From Mycteria americana (taxonomy: Eukaryota; Chordata; Aves; Ciconiiformes; Ciconiidae): a stretch of 64,000 nucleotides of DNA. Of this stretch, positions 13,551 to 26,442 are shown piece by piece. Made by a program: the position numbers and the translations under genes. Every line of letters starts with the position of its first letter. Positions within the stretch are counted from its first letter, which is position 1. Location: positions 140,640,756 through 140,704,755 of the forward strand of contig NC_134366.1 in assembly GCF_035582795.1 (NCBI RefSeq), given 5' to 3'. Under the pieces are notes generated by a model. It was not told the origin of the DNA, searched no databases, and saw only the letters and a program-made list of their open reading frames with translations.

Positions 13551-13676
13551 TCATAGAATCATAAAATCATTTAGGTTGGAGAAGGCCCTTAAGATTATTT
13601 AAGTCCAACTGTTAACCTAACACTACCAAGTCCACCACTAAACCATGTCCCTAAGCACCAATATGTATCTGTCTAA
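13551..13676 (-). mobile_element. CR1 LINE extreme 3' end
   Basis: This is a 126-bp fragment of the same CR1 type as the copy at 52,980. The two share the tail TCATAGAATCATAAAATCAT and then the TTAGGTTGGAGAAGGCC, AACCTAACACTACCAAG and ACCATGTCCCTAAGCACC segments. It is truncated soon after entering the coding end. Confidence 0.9.
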
Positions 13677-16600
13677 AACCAGTAATAACTGCATTGTGAG
13701 ACAATGTAGTGATAAACAGAAAAGACAGAATAACAATCAAAAATGGATATCATCTCAGTTTTGAGCTATAGTATATTGGTAAGCACGCTGCAAGCAAAAT
13801 AGTCCATACAGGTTGAGTTTCTCTTTTATTCCTATGCTATCTCAGTGCAAATTTTTATGGGAAACAGCAGCATAATATCTGCTGTTACTTTGCTCATTGC
13901 CTTTTCTAAAAGGGTGCTTCCTGTGGCTCTTGAATATTTACATCAGGTGATGCAGTCGCCTGTAAAGTACAGTCTGCTAAGACACACATAGAATTACTAT
14001 ATTGCCACATAGCAGGTTAAGTCATTCACATGCATAAAGCCCAAATGCATATCCATTTTGCAAACCTCAAAATCAATCACAACCTCACAACTATTAACCT
14101 TTTGTTACAAAGGCTATTTTTCGGGAAAATATTTTGCCTTTGTAGAAGAATCCTTCTGTGAGAGTAGAGGATGGAAATGTCAAAACTGGAGGGAAGGGAA
14201 TAAGGAAGAGTTTCACAGAAAATGAGCTATATTACCATTGAGATCACTGTCATGGCTGGTTGTCCCATGTTTGTATCACTAATCTAGCCCACTAGTCACT
14301 GCTAGCAGTCTGTGTCCAGAAAAATGTCTCCACTGGGGAAGTTGCTTCAGATTAATGCTGTATTTCATATTTCTGCTCCTCTTCCTTATCCATTTGCCTT
14401 ATTGCCATAGCATCAAAAGCCCATGGAATTGCAAAGGCAAATCCAGTGGCTATAGAGAAAATACAATATAATCCCCTTAGTTCCACCTAAGGAAGTGAAG
14501 TGGACATTTCTAAGAGAGTTATATTCTATACTTAAGTGTACAAATCCACTGCGTAGACATGCCTAAAATGGTAAGCAAGGACTGAATGATAAAAAGAGAA
14601 GATGGTCAAGTGCATTCAAAAGTTATGGACCATGGGCATCTTTGGATAAAAAGAGAGAAGGAAGTTTATACTCTGCTCTCATTTCACTGGACTGATATCA
14701 GTTTACTGCTAGTCTTTTGTCGAAATAGCATAGGATTTTCTTGCAGCACACTAAACTCAGATTTGTTCATAGCAAGAGGTCTCATTATTTTAACATCCTA
14801 ATTAATGTCCTCATGGAAGGTGCTTATTATTATTGGCTCTACCTTGTCTGTAATTCTGACAAATTAACAGATTGAGGGAGACTGTGTTGATGTTGCCTAT
14901 AGCTGTTTGTGGCTTTCCCATTTGAAAGAGTATATTAAAGTTGGATCCAGATTACAAATGTTTAATCTGGCAAAGATATTTAGTGGCCTCTAAAACAAAT
15001 ATTGTGTCATTAATATAGCAGTATCCATAAATGGGACTGGCGACATATAATGCTGTGTCTGTGGATATTTTCAAACTCTGTTTAGGATCCTTAACTAACC
15101 CCGTTCTATGTAGGTATTGCAGTTCCACCTCTTCAATACCTAAATGCAACAAAATAAGTTAAGACTGTATTTTTAGCCTTAACTCTAAATTCTCAGGAGT
15201 TTGTGGTTTTTAAATGAGACCCTTAGTATTATCTGGACTTAGACTTCTTTTGTGGTTCAATAGAAAATACACAGTATTCAGTTTTTCACTTTTGGTACAT
15301 TTTTACAATGGCATTAAAAATAGTGAAACCTTTCAAGTTTATTCAAGTTGACATGATGAACCATAATTACATTGTTTAGCACAGTTTGTTGTATAAATAC
15401 AAGCTTAGATTTTTTCAAGTGAATTTTGATCCAATGCCAAAAGAGTTCTTTGAACAATTTATGCTGATCCTTGACATGATATTCAAAGATGTATCATCTC
15501 CATCCAAACCACTGAGCTATTATAATGTTGTTACAGGAAAGAGGTGTGGGCCAAAAAGATATGAATATTGAAGTTAGGAAAAAATTACGGCATGGTAACT
15601 GATGTTCAAAAAAAAGCATGGTCAATTTCAGTAATTTTTTTACTACCAAAGCAAAAAAGCTGAATCTCTATTGCGAACTGCAGTCTTTAGGGCCTGGGTG
15701 GAACAGCTGCTGCGCTGCAGGGACCACAAAATGGCAGGCCTGTATTTTGGGCTTTTGCTGCTAGAAAGGCAGCAGTGGAACATACCACCAATGGCAAGTC
15801 CCCAGCACCCTTGCCTACAGTTTGCCCTTTAAGATTTCCATATCACAAGACAGATGTTAAATTTAGTCCTTATGGAACAGCTGAGGTAAACCAATGAAAT
15901 CAGTAAGTAGAAATCTTCTCTTGCAGAGAATTTCAGCATGTGACAGCTAAAACCATTACTTAGGAACCTTCCCTACTTAGTTTTTCAGACTATCTTCACT
16001 TTGCTTCTGCTCCTCTCTCATACTGGTCTTCTTGTCAAGGGCTCTTCTGTGTATGAATACCATTTATAAAGTGAGCCAACCATCTGAAGAGCGTGAGGAC
16101 AAAACTTCAAATCTTTAGAGAAAAAGTTGCATACTCCTGCAAGCAGCCATAAAGCAACTCTATGTTCTACAGGGTGGGAAAAAGATTTGTGTTGTGCAGC
16201 ACAAATCATAAGTATGTTTATAAAGTGGGTGTGTAATTTTTACGGCTATCAGACATCATGTGCATCCTTTTGGAAATATTTCACACCTTCTGCCTTTTCA
16301 GGTAGTTCTCAAATAGCAAATATTGCTTTGATGGTACTTTTCTTTGAAGATCGTGCTAGACTGAAAGCACAATCATAAAAATAGGACATCACCAGTTTTT
16401 GTAGCTCACATTTTTTTGAAGTGCAAATAAATTATCAGTTTTACAACAAGGTCCTTGGGGACAAGCAGTCAACAACATGCAAAATATTTGCTCTAAGATT
16501 TTCTGAAAACTTCTACTACTATCAAATGAAACTTGGAATATTACATACAGTGGAAAACAACCTTCCTCCTCTAAACTCCAAACTCAACTCCTTCCCTTGA

Positions 16601-18683
16601 TTGCTGCAAAACCTATGCTTTTTATGCAGTTGATACAAAAACTTTAAGTAATGCAGTACAAGCTTCTATATTTCTCAGAAGAGTGAACACAGAAAGATCT
16701 TCTGTATATACTCAGCAGGTCAGTCGCTCACCATCCTGAAGACACTGAAGACATTATGCTATTTTGATGAAGAGATAAGTACTGGAAGGAATTTCTCATC
16801 ACCTTGTTAACAGTGATCAACATCTAATCAAAAAAGAGGCACAGACTTTTGTGAATGACAAGAGTTAAGAAAGGGGGAAGAGAAGCAGAGAAAACAGTCA
16901 CCCAAAAATATCAGAGAGCAAAGACTAGATCATGATGCATGTGAAAATGTCAGATTCCTATGAAAGAGCAGCTCAGAATCTGCAGGGAAGTGTAAATCTC
17001 CTGCTGTTAAGGAGGAGCATTGGGCAGTAGCTGGTTATTTTCACTGCAGAAGACATTTAAAACTAAAAACATAAACAAAGGTGGTGGATTTTCAGTGTTT
17101 CACTGCCATCTATTGGACATAAAGTGTATTGAGTGTTTTTATGATTTAAACAATAAAAGCTAATTAAAGACATGAGGAAAGCAACTTCAAATCAGTGTTT
17201 CTGTACTAACTTAATCCATGAAAGAAGATGAACTGTCCAGAAAGCAGGGGAAAAAACGCCCAAACTATGATTATCTTGTAGGAAATGCAAGTGAAAATGC
17301 TACACCTGAAACTGGTATGCTAGTAAGTCAAGAAAACAGGTCAGGGGAGCTCATGGAGCCCCAGGAGAATGGGAACGTGGGGCATCCTTGAATAGTCTCT
17401 CTTCCTGAAAAGAAAGCCAACCCAGGGCTTTCTCACTTACTAAGAGATCAAAGCAAGAAAACCCAATAATAACAATGGGGTTTATTTATATGTTTACATG
17501 TATATTTGTTTGTTTGTTTTTATTGCATTGCATATAAGAAAAGAAAAGTTTTTAAAAAAACAAACCCAAACTTCCTGTTTTTCATAGACTTCCTTCAGGA
17601 CAGACACAGTTCACCTCATCCCTGTTCTCCTTCTGAAGTACAGAATTATGAAAATATTTATAGACATATTTAGACTTTCTCCTCAGTTAGGTTAGGGATC
17701 CTTGAGTGTTGCAGAAGTCATGGTCATCCTTCCCTCAGGATAACCATAAGAAATTCCTAAGTTCCTTTTCAGAACTTTTCTTTTATTCTATCTTGCAACT
17801 CCAATTATGTGAGTATTCTACCTAAATGTATCTCTTCTTATCTAGGCAAACTAGAAACCTTCTTCACCAATAAATATCAATTGGGAACAATACTGACAAC
17901 TATAACTTGAAGTCATGACTCTCAAACTAATGGAAACTGAGTGTCTCCTAAATTTTGCTCGGCAGAGAGTTACATTTTATTTTAGCATTTGCTCCAACTC
18001 TAGGATTCCCTAGACTTGAGTTGTCACTAAACTACTAGATGTGGGTGGGAGATGTAAAGTACGGAAATACACATATTTTCTTTCCCTTCAATTCTGCTGC
18101 ATTTTGATCTCAGTTTGAAATGTTTAATCTGGTAATGTTTTGTGGGGTACACACTGACTCTGCCTATATTTTGAGTACTGTGCCTAAAGCTGTAAAGAAA
18201 CTTGCTTTATTCCTGAAAGAAAAGCTCAGCAACAGAGCTTAAGTTTATCCCTAGTATATAATAACAATCTGTGTATAACCATTACTCCGATGCATTCATT
18301 GAAGAGGGTATCTATCTGCTATAAAATTAATTTACTGACTAATGATGGAGCTACAAATATTACAGAAAAATACCCCCCAAATGCTAAAACATTACAAGCA
18401 ATATTAAAATATTCCTGTTACAATATTTCTTTGCAGTTAAACAATAATTAAGACTGCCTTTTAAGGCTCCCGTTGGCCACAGTAGAGGACAGAGAAATGA
18501 TGTGGTGAAACGAGACAAATAGAAAGGCTTCTGGAAAGAGGAACATCCTATTCAGTAATCCCACATTTGCTGGGAGAGCTCTGCTCTGGGCTCCAGGTGA
18601 TGGCTCTTCCACACCAAGTTAGTGGAAAATTGCAGAAGATAATTCAGAGTAGAAAAGGGTAAATTACTGAGATGTTTTCTTTC

Positions 18684-18700
18684 TTTTTTTTTTTTTTTTT
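18684..18700 (+). repeat. Poly(T), 17 bases
   Basis: A T17 homopolymer is preceded by short CTTT units. It reads as a simple repeat with no element attached. Confidence 0.9.
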
Positions 18701-20601
18701 AGCTTAGAGGATTATCATACTTTTCCTAAAGATGCTTTTACACATATTCTAAGGGAAAATTATCTGGAAGATTTTTGAAATGTTATTTTTAGTAAACTAA
18801 TCTCATGGATGTCTAAACTTTCCTGGGAAGAATTAGAGGAGTCACTAACCCACCCAAATACTTTACAGGGCAAGGACGAAAATTGTGAGGTGCTTTCTTC
18901 TGTTTTGGAAGCAATCCAAAAGGCAAGAGGAGTCCCACATTCTTCTTCAGAATTTTAAATATATAATTTCAATATTTTCCTGGCCTAAGAATTTAAGTAA
19001 TTTTTCAAAGTTTCAAATAATTTTATTCTTTTTCAGACTTATAAAGGAACAGGAATTAGAGCTGAGTAGGACTGGATGACAAGTGAGATAATCCATTTAT
19101 GTTGTATTTACATAAGTACGGCTGTCAAAAAGATAACAGAAATTAACACACAGTACATAAAAGACACTTCAGGTTACTGAGGTTTGATTCAGCAGAGACA
19201 CACAGACCGTACTGTAAAATCAGACAGTAAAATAGAAGACAACAGTGCTAATCCTATTGTATTAGAAACTGGATTAGGAACTGTAATCCAGAGCAGACTG
19301 GTGTAGAAAATAAATTAAATTTACTTGGCTTCCTAAAAAAAATGCTTCCAGTGTATCCTACATAACTTTCTCTCCATTGTATTTCTATATAGAAGAAACT
19401 TGTCTACTTAGAGAGAACTATTGTAGTATAGAGAATAATGAAATACCGAGAAACACACTGGATATGATTATCAGTTTTATCCAATATTCTCTGGCACTCA
19501 AAGCAGGATTAATCTTTGTGTAGCTCATGCTATAGATAAATTACTGGATAATGGATATTGGGGTAGCCATTAGTCTGCCTTTTGCTGCAGTTTCCTGGAT
19601 TTTGAGGCAACTCTGAGGATAAGGATGTTCAAGAGGTACATCGTTCTCTTCCAGACACAAGAAACGTGTTTTCTTCATTTGCCATTTAGAAGAACTAGTT
19701 GTACATTCTCCAGGGCAACACTTTTCAATTGGAAAATGAAAATGAATAGCAATGAAATATTTAATAGAAATGGTCAAAGTGACTGGTGTTTCAACTGGGG
19801 AAAGAAAAGCCCAAGAGGATGTGTTCTGATATTGAAAAGTTGGTACTGCTATCCATTCAGAAATTTCTGTTTTCTTTTCAAAAAACAAATCCATAAAGTA
19901 AAAGTACCCTTATATGAGATGTTTGAATTTTTTATTGAAATAAGACATTTTGATCACCTTTTAATTTTTATTTTATTAATTTTTTTTTATTTTTTAAATT
20001 TTGTATGATGGGTCATTGCGATATTTCTAGGTTTTTTTCCACTTTGAAAGAGAAAAGAACTTCACACCATGGGAATTTCTCATGCAGTTCCCTTTCCTCC
20101 CATACAGACTAGTAAACCAGAAACCAGCCTCATAAGAGTGTTAAATACAATGTACATATAGGGCATGAAATTATCCCTTGGTTTCCAAGTCTGCCCACAA
20201 CATTCATTTGGCAGTCTGCAGGTTTACTGTGTCCTCGACACAGCAGCAAGAAGTCAGTGCAATGAGAGTATCAGACTGACTGGGACAGAGCCCTGCAGAA
20301 AGGCATATAAAAATGGGAGGTCAAGAAACCATCTTTACCATCAGCTCTACAGTAGCACTGAAACACAGCCAATGCAGAAGAGGCAGACTCCTTTCTCATT
20401 AGTTTTTGGCTCCTGCACTGGTACTCAGGGTCTCACTGGTATCGGCCAGCCAGTCAGCACTCATCCCCAGCCATGGGTAAATCCCCATGGTGGGACTGCG
20501 AGGAGGGGTTTTGGGACAGCTCACTCTCTGTTAAGAGATGGAGAACACCCCACTGCTGTTAGATCTACTAAGCTGGATTATACAGTGAGCATGGTACTTG
20601 C

Positions 20602-20616
20602 AAAAAAAAAAAAAAA
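20602..20616 (+). repeat. Poly(A), 15 bases
   Basis: An A15 run lies inside a somewhat GC-richer stretch (20,200-20,680). A 171-codon open frame reads through it as a Lys run. No processed gene copy is recognised. Confidence 0.9.
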
Positions 20617-22420
20617 AGCATCAGTCCTTTACTGGGATAGAGCACTCATAGTGACTGAACTAGAAGCTCTTAAAGCCTAGACAGAAATAAGAGGCATCAA
20701 GTCCCATGCACTGAATAACAACCTCATACATTCAGGCTGCCTTTCATGCAAAAGAAGTAAAAGACTGCTTTTTCATGGTGTATTTGTGGGAACCCAACAC
20801 CTCACCCTTACACGTCAGTCTGGAGCCAACAGATTCACTCCCAGCAGAAATACAAGCCTTCAGAAGTATCATATTCATAGATGCATCTATGCCGTTGAAC
20901 AGAGAACTTAATTTCAAAATAACTATTTCTTTTGGATCATGCATTTTCAAAATATCCAAAGAAAACTTTTAAAAACATTTTGCTCAAACAATGTTCAGAT
21001 TTGGAAAAGAAATTTTAAAAAATGATTCTTTACATCCAGAACAGAAGCTAGCAGTCATTGATGGTAGAGATGGACACTTCCTCCTCTCCCATCACAGCAC
21101 GTCACATATCCAAAGATTTCACTAGCCAAGGAGTAAACAGCCTCTAATTGTTTTTACTATACTTTGGCCCTCTTTAAATAGCTTATTCAAAAGGATTAAA
21201 TATTACAGCCTTATTGCCTGTGTTCTCCTGACAGCGAGGTTATGTCTATTTACATGTGCTGGAGACTGGAACATGACCAGCACAGTTCTCTCAAAGGTAA
21301 GCTTCCTTTTGCTTCTTGCAAAATTTCTGCTGGATTGAGTCCAGGCTCAGAGCAGTTTTATGTTGTTTTATACTCTGTCTTTTCAGAAGAAAAGCAAAGA
21401 ACTGTCATGTGTGCTTAGTCCTCTTCTTCGTTAGCCTCACACAGTGAATTAAAGCCTTTACATCCAAATTTAGGACCGCATCTGGACATCCTAGATCATG
21501 ATGAATAGCACGTTGGTGGAGTAGATAAAGCTGGTAGCATATGCCCCTTATGAAATAAAGTCTAGTGGCTACATGAAGAAATGAGGACTGATGTGCATAA
21601 AACCCCCTCCATAAAGAAAGGTAACATCTACCTTAACATGTATGTATATTCTTTTGGTTTGTGATATGTCTAACTCCTTTTTAACTGATTCAGGGAAACA
21701 AAAATGGATTCTTGAGCTATATCTACACTACAACAAATGTAGACTGTGTCATCAGACCTGATCCTGCTTTAAATAGCTACCTCAGGTACAGATAACAAGG
21801 AAGTTGAAGGACACAAGTGGCAAAACTACATAAGAGCTCAGTAAAGTTAATGAACATACATTTCTCCATACAAACAGCTCTAGATAGATGGGTTATTTGG
21901 TTAACTACTTCTGCAAGTCAGCAGTTTATAAAAGACTGAAGGTCACCAGTATAAAGCAAGCTGTAATCATCTTGACACTGTCTTTCCAAAGAACTCAGAA
22001 AATTTGAAGGGTGGAACAAGTCTAATTAACATAAAAAGTGAAGTGAGTCGCAGTCTGAAATTGAAACAAATGTAAATCAAGCTGTTGTTCAGATTAAAAA
22101 AAAATAATTTTGACAAGCTTATGTGTCATATAGTTTCTTCACTTGCTAATTACAAAATTGCCAAAATACTTCAGAAACGCTGCTGCCACATTATTTTCAG
22201 CCTGATAAAAAAATGCAAAGTTCAAGATATCTGCAAAAATTTCAGCATGCGTTTACAGGCACAAGGTTCAGATTGTTTGTATATGTTCAGATAAATATCT
22301 CAGCTATGATCTTATACAAACACAGGTGAACCTCTGAATGATTTGGGTTACTAACAAGTGAGCCATTTGATTTAAACTGATTGCTTTTCAGTATAAGCAT
22401 TAGCTGGACATGAGCTGAAA

Positions 22421-23030
22421 ATGTGTGCTCACAGCCCAGGGAGCCAATCGTATCCTGGGCTGCATCAAAAGAAGCGTGGCCAGCAGCTCCAGGGAAGTGA
22501 TTCATTCTGCCTCTCCACACTCTGGTGGAGCCCTCAGCACAGGAAAATTTCATGGACTTGTTGGAGCGGGTCCAGAGGAGGGCCACAAAAATGATCAGAG
22601 GGATGGAACACCTCTCCTATGAAAAAAAGGCTGAGAGAGTTGGGATTGTTCAGCCTGGAGAAGAGAAGGCTCCAGGGAGACCTTATTGCAGCCTTTCAAT
22701 ACTTAAAGGAGGCCTATAGGAAAGACAGGGACAGACTTTTTAGCAGGGTTTGTTGCGATAGGAAAAGGGGTAATTGTTTTAGACTAAAAGAGGGTAGATG
22801 GAGACTAGATATAAGGAAGGAATTTTTTATGATGAGGGTGGTGAAACACTTGAACAGGTTGCCCAGAGAGGTTGTAGATGCCCCATCCCTAGAAACATTC
22901 AAGGTCAGGTTGGACGGGGCTCTGAGCAACCTGATCTAGTTGAAGATGTCCCTGCTCATTGCAGGGGGGGTTGGACTAGATGATCTTTGAAGGTCCCTTC
23001 CAACCCAAACCATTCTATGATCCTATGATT
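22421..23030 (+). mobile_element. CR1 LINE 3' fragment, about 0.61 kb
   Basis: This is the C-terminal CR1 ORF2 region on the plus strand. Conserved blocks (NRILGCIKRSVASSSREV, then [19 protein letters not shown], then [19 protein letters not shown]) fall in different frames, so it is inactive. The 3' end has the CR1 hallmark GATCTTTGAAGGTCCCTTCC followed by two ATTCTATGATCCTATGATT-type tail units ending near 23,030. The copy is 5' truncated, as usual for CR1. Confidence 0.93.
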
Positions 23031-25359
23031 CTTTTGTACATGATACCTGCTGAAAAAGTGATTCACTGCTTTTCCAGATCTCCGTATTTTATCATTGATA
23101 TTATTGGTGTTAGGAGGAATAGACCATGGAAGTACCAAAATCAGTTAATATATACTGCAGGTAAAATATATGCTCAAACATGCCTATATGTATACTAGAA
23201 CCTCTTGAAGTATATTTCAGTTTTTCCAGTGTGAGAACCTTTTGTATCTATGTTGGTTTGTATCGTCTGTCCCATTTAACTGCTAGTGAGAACACAAGAA
23301 TGGCAGGTGACAGGTCTATCTTACCTGCTGTCCCTTCCCTAAGTGTAGGCCCGGAGAAGGATAAAAACTGGAGAAGCCTATGTAACGTCTTCCTAATACT
23401 ATGTCACCTTCCAATTATTTTTAGCCTCAGGAGATGTTTTTTTAGTACTGTTGTGTTTTTAGCCACATTCTAAAGATATTTTTTTTCATGACCTTGTCCA
23501 TGTTCCTCTTGAACCCATCCAGCCTCTAGTATCCAGAATTTCTTCTATAGAGGAGGCTATAGGGCAACTACCAACTGTGATCAAGAGGCAGAAAGCTGCT
23601 ATTTCTTTTGTTGTTTCAGTCTTGGTTCCTCCTGCCTCTGTTTGATGCTCCTCCTTTCCTCAGGTCTTCTACTGGAAATGAGAGTGAACACCTGGTCCAT
23701 ATCTATACTTTCTATGACTTGTGAGTTTGCAGGATTCTGCTACATTCACACTTCAGTCATCTACTTTAATGGAGCAGGGAAGAATGAACAACTGCATTAA
23801 CAGTGAAATGAAAAGGAATATGCAAATAATTATGCTGCAGGCCCATAACTTTCCTACCCTTTACAAATAGCAGTTTCTGTGGCTTATCAGAGTGAAATCT
23901 AAACACTTTTTAGTCTGAGCCTAAAGGGTAAACTGAGTTTTTAAGGGATCAGAGTTTTCTTTATAGGGCAGACAACTTCCTTATCATTTGTGCAGCAACG
24001 TCTACACTGCTGTTATCAAAATAGCTACATATTTTGCTGAAAATAGTTCTCCCTTCACAGTAACTCATAATAGCCCAAGACAGAAATAAAGCAAAGAAAA
24101 ATTTCATGCCATAAAGATGAGCAATAAAATAAAAAGTGAAATACTGGTGGCCACACAGCAAATAGTTAGGCAGCCTTGGTTATATTATGATCAACTGTTC
24201 AAGGAAAGACGTACAAAAATAGCATGAGAATGAACATAATGTATATCTACTCCAGGATCCTGTCTATGACAGCACACATCTCGAGAAGACTCAATGGACA
24301 GAACAAGCAAGAAGAGATACCAGCAGAGAATACAGAATTCTGCTCAAAATGTATTTTTCTTGTTTTTCAAAGGTCTAGAATCTCTGCCTCTGTGAGATTT
24401 TTGAACCTGACCTAGTTTTTAATGTATATATCAGACCTTCATATGTGCTCAGTTTTTCCATGTAAGATATATGCTGGAGCCTTTTCATTTGTGGATGAGG
24501 AATTATTTAGAGTAAATGCTGCTGTTTACTTTCAGTGATTGCAGGTATCTTACATGGTCATGTAACAAAATTTAATTGAGAAGAAAGTATTGAAGTTTCT
24601 CTGAGTGTAAGAGTGAGAGTAAATTCCAATCACACCCATTTTAGATGTTACATGAGGAGGAGGAGGGTTGTTTGGTTTTGAGGATATGAAGAAATGGCAC
24701 AGCTAGTTTGCTATGGAAAAAAGAAAAAAGAACAAGAATTGTGGAAAAACACCACTGAGTGGAATTAGGACAGTGACCATAAGGATTTCCTAACACATTG
24801 ACTACTTCTTCATCTTGATGAATGGTGCTTATGTACTAAGGACTACGAGCAAGAGTGGTCAACACCAACAGCTGGATCACTGACAGCAGCATCGACAGAT
24901 CTGGCTCACTCATAGTAGTGGGAGGCGAGTGCTCTGCTGAGGATCTGACTTCAGTGACATGCAATATATACTCAGAAATAAAAGAAGTGATTTGAGACTA
25001 AAAGAGCAGGAACTACTACAGACTGTATCAGGAAAAACTTTGAACAACAATCCAGAAATCAGGAAAGAGTGGGAAATTCGACATGGTACAAAAACACAAA
25101 TAAACCACACAAAACTCAAATTGCTGCTTATGTAATCCATGACAGCAACTAATTGTTCATTTAACAAATAAAGCTGAGAAATAATGTCATTATTTTTCAT
25201 GCTGGACATTCACCGATTTCAGTTATTTTTCCTGAATAGTCCAGGTTTGCCATAAAGGAACAGTTGAGACAACTTTGATAAATTTTCTACTGTATTTCAT
25301 GCAGATGTTGAAATGGTTTGCCAAATGGCTATGCACGTAAAACAAATCAGGTCCTTAAA
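23031..25359. other. Intergenic, nothing recognised
   Basis: This is unique AT-rich sequence between the CR1 copy and the first unidentified repeat copy. It contains only short frames and no transposon ends. Confidence 0.6.
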
Positions 25360-25555
25360 AAAGAAACTGTCTATTTTTATACAGCATTATTAACAGTTGT
25401 GATAATATTTGTAGCAATCTTTTCCATTACTCAAAGGAAGTGCCTATTGATTGGAGTCTGTTTAGACTAGGCCAAAGGAGAATCGAAGCTCTACTGGGAG
25501 GGGACATCCAAAATTTCTGATAGTGAGTCATGCCCTTTTTATAGGAAACAGCCTT
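25360..25555 (+). repeat. Unidentified repeat, copy 1 of a local pair
   Basis: This segment aligns by eye with 28,490-28,675. Shared landmarks in order are CTATTTTTATACAGCATTA, CAGTTGTGA, ATCTTTTCCATTA, TCAAAGGAA, TGATTGGAG, GGGACATCCAA and TGATAGTGAGTCATGC. Similarity is roughly 70 percent with small indels, in the same orientation. I see neither transposon ends nor an open frame. Confidence 0.6.
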
Positions 25556-26129
25556 TTATGTCCTCATCTTTTTCTGTTCCTTCTTTACAGGATCTGACTG
25601 CATTTATACATTTTAAAAAGGATCCTCCCACTTGTATTAGCAATGAAGATGCAACTATGGTACTCTGTCACGTGCTGTGGTGCCTCTGAACAACTTGAAA
25701 GATATTCCAGACCTAAAGCCAACAGGAATTGTGGTCATGGAGCCCATGCCGAGAAACATTAAGAAACTTGCAAAATTAGGACCATACCTCTGTAGCTGTG
25801 AATAGTTCTTTTCCACAGGTAATGAGAGGGCAAGAACTCCTGGTATTCTTCCCCACTTCCAACAGTAATGGATGGGCTATTTACCTAAGAAAACTAAAGA
25901 AGGCAGAATAAATCAACAGTGTCAGCCTATCTTCTAAGAAGTCTCCTTCTAAATATACCTGTCAAAAAACCTGGCATAATCTAATTTTATTCATAGACTA
26001 GAATGTCTTTGACAAGGAATTTGACATCCTCCGCAAATTTCAAGACATTTTCAGGCTATGTTTGGTGACTGATCTCTATGTTTCTCCTTCTAAATGCATT
26101 CTTTCTTAAAGATAACTGCCACTGAAATA

Positions 26130-26442
26130 CAAAGGAAGGAAGGAAGGAAGGAGAAAGAAAGAAAAAGAAAGAAAAGAAACAAAGAAAGAAAGAAAGAAAA
26201 AAGAAAGAAGAATTAAAAAAGAAGAAAGAAGAGAAAGGAAAAAGAAAGGAAGAAAAGAAAAAAGAAAGAACGAAAGAAAGAGAAGAAAGAGAAGAAAGTA
26301 AAAAGAAAATAAAGAAAGAAAAGAAAGAAAGAAAAAAGAAAAAGAAAGGAAAAAAGAAAGGAGAAGGAAAGAAGGAAAGAAAAAGAAAGAAAGAAAGAAA
26401 GAATAAAGCAAGCAAGAAAGAAGGAAAGAGAAAAGTGAAAAA
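26130..26442 (+). repeat. Purine-rich microsatellite, (GAAA)n/(GGAA)n, about 310 bp
   Basis: About 310 bases are almost pure A and G, made of AAGG units at the left and mixed GAAA/GAAAA units after that. A handful of pyrimidines interrupt it (for example near 26,179, 26,213 and 26,271). The long Phe/Ser/Leu frames on the minus strand are by-products of this composition. Confidence 0.97.

Larger units (their letters stand above)
13677..22420. other. Intergenic, about 8.7 kb
   Basis: The stretch is mostly AT-rich unique DNA. It holds T17 and A15 runs, a (TTTG)n run near 17,506, a weak CTCF-like motif at 17,101 and an exon-like segment at 21,235-21,296. The 171-codon frame at 20,165-20,680 shows no recognisable domain and runs through poly(A), so I do not call it a gene. 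Confidence 0.6.

Noticed and set aside
20165..20680. 171-codon plus-strand frame preceded by a TATA-like CATATAAAAATGG stretch inside it
   Set aside because: No recognisable domain, and it reads through an A15 run as Lys residues. No splice or retrocopy structure is convincing.
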